A DNA stretch of 64,000 nt from contig CP141146.1 in assembly GCA_035235625.1 (NCBI GenBank), positions 15,060,501-15,124,500 on the forward strand, written 5' to 3'. Under the pieces are notes generated by a model. It saw nothing but the letters and a program-made list of their open reading frames with translations. It was not told the DNA's origin and made no database searches. Of the stretch, positions 58,310 to 64,000 are shown in pieces. The translations under genes were made by a program, and so were the position numbers. Source of the stretch: Saururus chinensis (taxonomy: Eukaryota > Streptophyta > Magnoliopsida > Piperales > Saururaceae). Each line of letters begins with the position of its first letter. Position 1 is the stretch's first letter.

Positions 58310-58486
58310 GTTGTGGTATAACTTAGTAAATTTTATTAGGGTAAAAGAAGAGGGGCTGATTGATAAAATCCTACCCAAAACCGACCTGGTCGCAGGATAT
58401 ACGTCGTTGTAGTTGTTATTAAAAACATTGAAACTAGACATGCGTCGGTAGTATAATCTTATCATAAGGTGTGCCATTTGATTAAA

Positions 58487-58513
58487 CCAATATGGCGATC
58501 TAAACTATATATA
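58487..58513 (+). promoter_or_regulatory. Core promoter of the BAHD gene
   Basis: CCAAT at 58487-58491 and CTATATATA at 58505-58513 lie 39-65 bp upstream of the start codon. Transcription from this TATA box would begin at about 58535-58545 and leave a very short 5' UTR. An out-of-frame ATG at 58520 would then be excluded from the mRNA. Confidence 0.55.
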
Positions 58514-58551
58514 CCGGGCATGGAGGAGCGTCTCCTCCAACAAAAGCCAAG

Positions 58552-59871
58552 ATGCCTGTTGAGATCATCAGCAACGCCATCCTTAAGCCAACCCCCACAT
58601 CTCCTCCCTCCCCCCACACCAATGCCATGGTGCCCCTAACCATCTTTGATAAGGCCGCCGTCGACTTTCATATCGCCGTCCTCTTCGCCTACCGGCCACC
58701 CATGCCTTCCAATGAGGCCATGAAAGAGGGATTGGCTAAGGTTCTCAGCTATTTCCCTCATCTCGCTGGCCGGCTGACCATCAATGATCAAGGCTGTCCT
58801 TGCATCCACCTCAACGGCGCAGGGATCCGGATCATTGAAGTCCTTATGCCCACCACCCTCGCTGAGCGTTTGCCGCTCGACCCGTCGTCGAAGCTGAATG
58901 ATCTCCGGCCGCCGGTTGACAACGTCCAAGAGCTGTTCCAGATTCAGCTCAACCGATTTTCCTGTGGCGGTTTGATCATAGGCCAGACCGCACATCACCG
59001 AGTGTGTGATGGCCAGTCCATGAGTTCATTCTTTGTTGCATGGGCTAGGTTGGTCCGTGGGCTGGACGTGGACCTGCTTCCCTACCATGACAGGTCCGCT
59101 GTTGCCATCCCAAGGGATCCACCCCAATGTGACTTCAATCACAGAGAGATTGAATTCAAGGGAGCTGATGATCATGATTTATCTTCCAGTCCTAATACAA
59201 ACATCTCATTCTCAGCAATTGACAACTTTATAATAAGTTTCTCCTCCAGGTTCATCTCCCAACTCAAGTCAAGCATACTAGACGAGTGCCCAGGCCAGCG
59301 GTTCAGCACATTTGAGTGCCTCCTCACCCATTTATGGAAGAAGATCACCACTGCTCGTGGGCTCGCCGGCGACGAGACAACACAAGTGCGAGTTGCCGTC
59401 AACGGACGAGCACGAATGAAGCCGGGGGTGCCGATGGAGTACTTTGGCAACCTTGTCTTGTGGGCTTGTCCCAAGCTTAGAGTGAAGGAACTGTTGGCCA
59501 TGAGCTATGGGGCTGTGGCCATGACTATCCATGAAGCAGTGGCTAAGGTCGATGGGAGGTACTTCCAGTCGTTTGTGGACTTCGGAGAGTTGTTGAAAGG
59601 GGAGGAAGGGGAGAGTCTAGTAGCCACAGAGCCGGAGATAGGAGATTCTCTCGGCCCCAATCTGGAGGTGGACAGTTGGCTGAGGTTCGAGTTTCATGAA
59701 CTTGATTTTGGTGGTGGCGGGCCCTGTGCCGTTCTTCCTTCGAACATAACTGTGGAGGGGCTGCTGATTATGCTCCCTTCATGCAAAGACATTGGCGGTG
59801 TGGATGTGCACATGAGTCTATCAGCCGAGTGTGTGCCCAAGTTCAGACAGATATCCTACACCTTGGGTTAA
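58552..59871 (+). CDS. BAHD acyltransferase, agmatine/tryptamine hydroxycinnamoyltransferase-like
   Basis: An intronless 439-residue protein of normal BAHD length. The catalytic HHXXXD motif is HHRVCDG at residues 148-154, the conserved NGRAR is at 284-288, YFGN at 297-300 and the C-terminal structural motif reads DFGGG at 385-389 (usually DFGWG). The N-terminal pattern KPTPTSPPSP...VPLTIFDK and IPRDPP near 186-191 resemble hydroxycinnamoyl-CoA:amine transferases (agmatine, putrescine or tryptamine acceptors), which make phenolamides for defence in the cytosol. Substrate is inferred, not seen. The ATG at 58552 is the first after the TATA box and has a good context (CCAAGATGCC). No signal peptide or membrane segment is visible. 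There are no frameshifts, so it is probably functional. Codon usage is GC-richer than the flanks. Its neighbours are repeats and an LRR pseudogene, with no sign of a gene cluster. Confidence 0.93.
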   Translation: MPVEIISNAILKPTPTSPPSPHTNAMVPLTIFDKAAVDFHIAVLFAYRPPMPSNEAMKEGLAKVLSYFPHLAGRLTINDQGCPCIHLNGAGIRIIEVLMPTTLAERLPLDPSSKLNDLRPPVDNVQELFQIQLNRFSCGGLIIGQTAHHRVCDGQSMSSFFVAWARLVRGLDVDLLPYHDRSAVAIPRDPPQCDFNHREIEFKGADDHDLSSSPNTNISFSAIDNFIISFSSRFISQLKSSILDECPGQRFSTFECLLTHLWKKITTARGLAGDETTQVRVAVNGRARMKPGVPMEYFGNLVLWACPKLRVKELLAMSYGAVAMTIHEAVAKVDGRYFQSFVDFGELLKGEEGESLVATEPEIGDSLGPNLEVDSWLRFEFHELDFGGGGPCAVLPSNITVEGLLIMLPSCKDIGGVDVHMSLSAECVPKFRQISYTLG

Positions 59872-60159
59872 TGAGACAAGATTAGTGTTTTTCGTGTCAT
59901 TGGAATGTTTTTCTTCTAGTCTGTTTAAAAGCTTTAAGATTATGCAGTGTATCCGCTGACTGCATAGACATATTGGTTACATATTATCTAGACAGTGATG
60001 GGCTATTTTATGATTATTTATATTTTTCTAACTTCTTACATATTGCCTGTTTTTATATAATTTTTTAACAAATATATCCTCCTCTTTATGTCCAATGCCT
60101 CCCAAACTCCTCCCTCTCCCCTTCCCACATTAATGCCTTAGCATTTCCGGCTCCTCCTC
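59872..60159. other. 3' flank of the BAHD gene
   Basis: AT-rich, T-rich sequence that probably contains the 3' UTR. No canonical AATAAA is evident close to the stop codon. Confidence 0.4.
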
Positions 60160-60640
60160 ATTGCTTCCCTCCACCTTGCCGGGCCTATCTCTTCCTCCTC
60201 CCCAACCTCCGCCAACTCTACCTCCCCTCCAACTGCCTCCCACCTCTTTCAGCTCGCCCGCAAGCTCATCTTCGGCCCCGTTACTTCCCTTCTCCTCCCC
60301 CCACTCTCCACCACCTCGACCTCTCCTCCAAAGCCCTCCCCTGCAACCTCTCTGCCTCCTTCGATCCCCCTCCTCCACTTCCTTGACCTCTCCTTTAACA
60401 AGCTCCACGTCGGATCCTTCCCTCCTTCCGTGGGCTACAGTAGCTCCAGTGTACCTTTAACTGGAAAGAAATTTTGTACAAGAGACCATCTCCTCCGCCA
60501 TTGTCAACTGCTCCACTCTTAGGCATTTGAGGATTCCTACAGTTCCAGTTGCTGACGGCCATCGCCTCTATCCCCAAAACTCTAGCTCCTTTCCCTCGGA
60601 CTCAATAACCTTTCTAGCCCGATCCCAGCATCACTGTAAT
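60160..60640 (+). pseudogene. Leucine-rich-repeat pseudogene fragment
   Basis: Successive pieces in different frames spell plant-type LRRs: LPNLRQLYLPSNCLP (from about 60198), LHHLDLSSKALPCNLSASF (about 60306), LHFLDLSFNKL...SFPPSVG (about 60374), SSAIVNCSTLRHLRI (about 60490) and LLSLGLNNLSSPIPASL then TAA (to about 60639). These match the LxxLxLxxNxLxGxIPxxL pattern of extracellular LRRs of receptor-like kinases or proteins. At least two frameshifts separate them, and neither a signal peptide nor a kinase domain is present. It is a decayed fragment. The proline/serine-rich ORF at 60161-60460 is the wrong frame. Confidence 0.7.
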
Positions 60641-61096
60641 CCCCCAACTCCGTCCGGATTATTTAATTAGGGTTCAATTCATTTACAGAGGAGGTGACTC
60701 CTCCAGCCTAGTGAACAGACCCTCTGCAAGTTGTTGATTTATAGGAGGATCAGATTATTGAATCAGATCGCTGGAGATTTCTCATTCTGGTTGATGAAAT
60801 ATTTTCTGACAATAGCTAAAATAATATAAGGAATTTCTAATTAAGGAATAATTTCACCTTAGTTTTTGTAAAATAAAACATTAAAATATTTCAGGCAAAA
60901 AACCCAACAATGTGTAGAAGTGGATGAGTAAATTGAGAGGAGACATTCATTTAACAACATTTAAATTAGAAAGGGTCTTTCTTGAGGAACCCTTCTTCAG
61001 GAGGATTTCTTAAGAAGAAAATTTTTAGCTCAATTCAAGCAATATTGACATAAAATTCATGTTCTTCGCTCTTTTGTTAGAAAGGCTATTTTCATA
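60641..61096. other. AT-rich spacer, nothing identified
   Basis: No open frame or terminus recognised between the LRR fragment and the last CACTA element. Confidence 0.4.
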
Positions 61097-63944
61097 TACA
61101 GTATAAAAAAAGTACTATTAACTATATTTTTATTAATGACATAATATAAAATATTGCTAAAATTATTATTTGCAACACAGGTAAAAGTGTTAAAAAAAAT
61201 AAATATATATAACATGTTTTTAAAAGTGTCACAAATAGTAGTACTATTTACGATACTTTTAAAAAAGTGTCACAAATAGTTATAAATATTTTAAAAAAAT
61301 TTAAAAAATTAAACTATTTTTTATGTTTTTTTAAAAGCATTACAAATAAAATAAATTTATTTTTAAAAAATAATAATAATTTTATGACACTTTTAAAAAA
61401 CGTCACCAATAGTCATAAATTTTTTTAAAAATAATTTTATTTTATTTACGATATTTTTTTATAAGCGTTGCTGTGATTTTATAAAAACATTGCAAATAGT
61501 TTTATTATTTTATTTTATACTTATTATTTTAATATATAATAAATAAATATTAAAATTTTAAATTTAAAAGTTTCATAAATATATTATATTGTATTTAATA
61601 TTTATTATTATAATATATAATATATAAATAAAAATAAATAAATAATTTTTTCTACTTTCTCCCCACTTCTCCTCAGGGTTGGGGCTCATATTGTTCACAT
61701 GCGTGAGTGAGAAACAGAGAAAGAAGAGAGGAAGAAAAAGAGCAGAGAGACAAAGAGGAGAGAGATAAGAGAGAGTGAGAGTAGATAGAGAGTGAGAGGA
61801 AAGAGAGACTAGAGTGAGGAATGAGAGAGGAGAGAGAGAAGACAGAGATGGAGTAGACGCAAATATAAGAAATTTGACACAGACAAATATAAGGAGGGTG
61901 GGAGGGTCACCACACTCCTGCGGGAGAAGGAGGAGAGGGGTGAGAACATGGGAATTTAATTTTAAATTTTAAAAAAAAGTATTATATATTTTATTTTAAA
62001 AATTATAAAAATAAAATAAAATAAAAAGTATTAGCAATGCATATGAATATACATGGCTAATACCCTCGGTATCAGTGACAAACTAATATGCGTCACTAAT
62101 GCACAGTGTATTAGAAAAACATACTCTTATACATCGCTAATATATTTTATTTTATTTTTGTAATTTTTAAAATATAATATATAATAAAAATTCTAAAAAT
62201 TTAAAATTAGATTCTCTCACTCTTACCCCTCTCCTCTTAAGAGTTGGGGCTCACACTAACACATGAGAGAGAGACATGGAGAGGGAGAAAGATAAGAGAG
62301 GAGAGAGCGGAGGGTCGCTAGACTCCGACGAGAGGAGGAGGAGGAGGAGAGAGCATGAAAATTTAATTTTAATTTTTAAAATTTTTTATTATATATTATA
62401 TTTTAAAGATTAAAAAATAAAAGACAAAAAAATATGAGTGATGCATAGGAATATGGGTATTAGTGACGAAAACTCATATTCGTCACTAATACCCAGTGTA
62501 TTAGAAACGCATACTCCTATGTATCGCTAATATAATTTATTTTATTTTTTATTATTTTTAAAATAAAATATATAATAAAAATCAAAAAATTAAAATTAAA
62601 TTCTCTCACACTCAACCCTCTCATCCTAAGAGTCGGGGCTCATGTTGACGTGGGTGAGAGTGAGAGGAGGAAGGAGAAAGGAGATAGAGAGAGAGAATGA
62701 GAGGAGATAGGGAGAGTGAGTGGAGAGAGAAGAGTGAGGTGAGAGAGAGGAGAGAGAGTGTGTGTGAGGTGAGAGAGGGAGAGGGAGAGAGATAGAAGTA
62801 AGAGAGAGAGAGATAGGAGCAGGAGAATAGGGAGAGAGAGGTAAATAGTATAAAATAAATTCAAAAAATAGTATTTGTGACACTTTTTTATAAGTGTCCT
62901 AAATGAGCGCCTTATTTGTGACGCTTATTCAAAGAGTGTCGCAATTGGTACACTATTTGCGATGCTTGAAAACAAGCATCGCAAATTGTGTATATTTAAT
63001 TTTTATAAAATATATACACTATTAGCAACAGTTTTTCATAAGCTTCACTAATACATAACTATTAGTGATGCATTTTAAATAAGCATCACAAATAGGGTGA
63101 TCATTTGCGAGGCTTCTCGGTAAACATCACTAATAGTTTGTATTTAAAAAAAATTAACATATATAATTTACAACGCTTATTATGAAGCGTCGCTAATAGT
63201 GTACCAATTGCAACACCTATTAAATTAGTGTTGCAAATACAATTTTTTTAATATATTTAGTACTATTTATCTCTCCCTCCTCTCTCTCTCCTCTCTACTA
63301 CACACACTCTCTCTCTCTCTCTCACCTCACTCTCTGCTCTCTTTGTCTCTCTGTCTCTCTCTCTCTTCTCTCATCCTCTTCTCTCTCTCATCCTTTCTCT
63401 ATGTCTCTCTCTCTCATCCTCTTCCTGGCCCACCTACCCCCACCCTGGCTCCCCGGCCAGAGGCGGGATATATTTTTTTTTAAAAAAAAAATTAGTTAAT
63501 TTTTAAAAGTGTCGCTAATAACTATTTTATTATTATTATTTACTTATTAGTGACACACAAAAAAAGTTCGCTAATAAAACTTTTTGTGACATTTAAAAAA
63601 CGATGTTGATAAGATTTTTAAATTTTTAAAAAATTATGTTTTCACATTAGTGACACTTTAATAAGTTTCGCTAATAATTATTATTAAAGATGCTTTATAA
63701 AGCGTCGCAAAAAACTTATATTAGCGACATAAGAAAAAATATCACTAATAGCAATACTAGTAGCAATGATTTTTCATATGTGTCGCTAATGAGCAGCTGC
63801 GATAGGACTATTATTAACGTTTTTAGCGACACTTTTTAAGGTCACTAATAGTCAATAGTAATGTTTTTATAACTATTAGCAAAAGTATCGCTAATCGTCA
63901 TTAGTGACATTTAAAAGCGTCACTAATAATTTTTTCTTGTAGTG
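61097..63944. mobile_element. CACTA element 5
   Basis: The right terminus TTTTTTCTTGTAGTG ends at 63944, followed by ATA. A degenerate left end, TACAGTATAAAAA, starts at 61097 after ATA, which would give a matching 3-bp duplication. Motif copies related to AGCGACGC, many decayed to AGTGTCACAAAT, fill 61190-61500 and 62880-63240 and recur at 62030-62120, 62440-62530 and 63500-63930. GA tracts (61720-61850, 62640-62845) and a CT tract (63270-63420) are interleaved. It has no transposase. The motifs are more decayed than in CACTA 3, suggesting an older copy. The left boundary is tentative. Confidence 0.55.
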
Positions 63945-63952
63945 ATAAAATC

Positions 63953-63954
<2 letters not shown>

Positions 63955-63996
<42 letters not shown>
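63955..63996. repeat. (TA)n microsatellite at window end
   Basis: A TA run of about 40 bp ending in ACACA, directly beside the CACTA 5 right end. Confidence 0.9.

Positions 63997-64000
<4 letters not shown>

Noticed and set aside
58520-58552. Upstream ATG at 58520 as the BAHD start
   Set aside because: It is out of frame with the conserved protein and lies too close to the TATA box to be in the main transcript.

Overview
This window is nuclear DNA from a flowering plant, and almost all of it is repetitive. It is AT-rich and carries large LTR-retrotransposon LTRs (2.3-4.5 kb), CACTA (En/Spm-type) DNA transposons with arrays of an AGCGACGC-type subterminal motif, long purine/pyrimidine microsatellites and MITE-like elements. 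One gene looks intact: an intronless 439-codon BAHD acyltransferase (58552-59871, +) of the agmatine/tryptamine hydroxycinnamoyltransferase type. That family, best known from grasses and other monocots, weakly suggests a monocot. The species cannot be told from sequence alone. Other host-gene material is minor: a probable last exon of an unidentified gene at the left edge (336-571, +) and a frame-broken leucine-rich-repeat pseudogene (60160-60640, +) just downstream of the BAHD gene.

Most of the window resolves into nested insertions whose ends can be read from TG...CA termini and target-site duplications (TSDs). Cluster I (2957 to about 13.7 kb): a CACTA element is split by solo LTR A1 (3683-9254, TSD GAGGG), which is split by solo LTR B1 (5427-7750, TSD GATGA). 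More CACTA arrays and a long inverted-repeat (foldback-like) unit at 12592-13569 follow. Cluster II (about 17.8-30.6 kb): LTR F hosts LTR D (18135-25825, TSD GTCAC), which hosts A2 (18178-25058, TSD GCTGC/GCTAC), which hosts A3 (20676-24114, TSD GAATG). F also hosts a CACTA element ending at 30078. Cluster III (30722-51171): LTR C1 (minus, TSD ATATG) carries A4 (34474-42326, TSD AGTCT; itself split by C2, 36642-41127, TSD ATTGT), B2 (42465-45899, TSD TAGCC) and a CACTA element (46157-50996, TSD CAT). With its insertions removed C1 is about 4.3 kb, matching the 4.49 kb of C2. All of these are solo LTRs, with no internal gag-pol between termini.

The only retrotransposon coding remnants are a decayed Ty3/gypsy gag on the minus strand (about 14.8-15.9 kb) and the 3' end of a copia-like element (1500-2956, minus) with a visible polypurine tract. 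A sister copia-like LTR lies at about 55.5-56.8 kb. The region upstream of the BAHD gene (51-58 kb) holds a duplicated segment of about 0.5-0.6 kb, a Stowaway-like MITE, an hAT-like MITE and a 92-bp retroposed fragment. Most apparent ORFs elsewhere are read-through of microsatellites, LTR minisatellites or GC-rich CACTA modules. No CRISPR array, rRNA, tRNA or bacterial-type operon was recognised. Strictly new biology is uncertain. The most unusual structures are the CACTA hairpin-plus-TATA modules, the paired palindromes conserved in position across LTR families, and the fully readable nesting.
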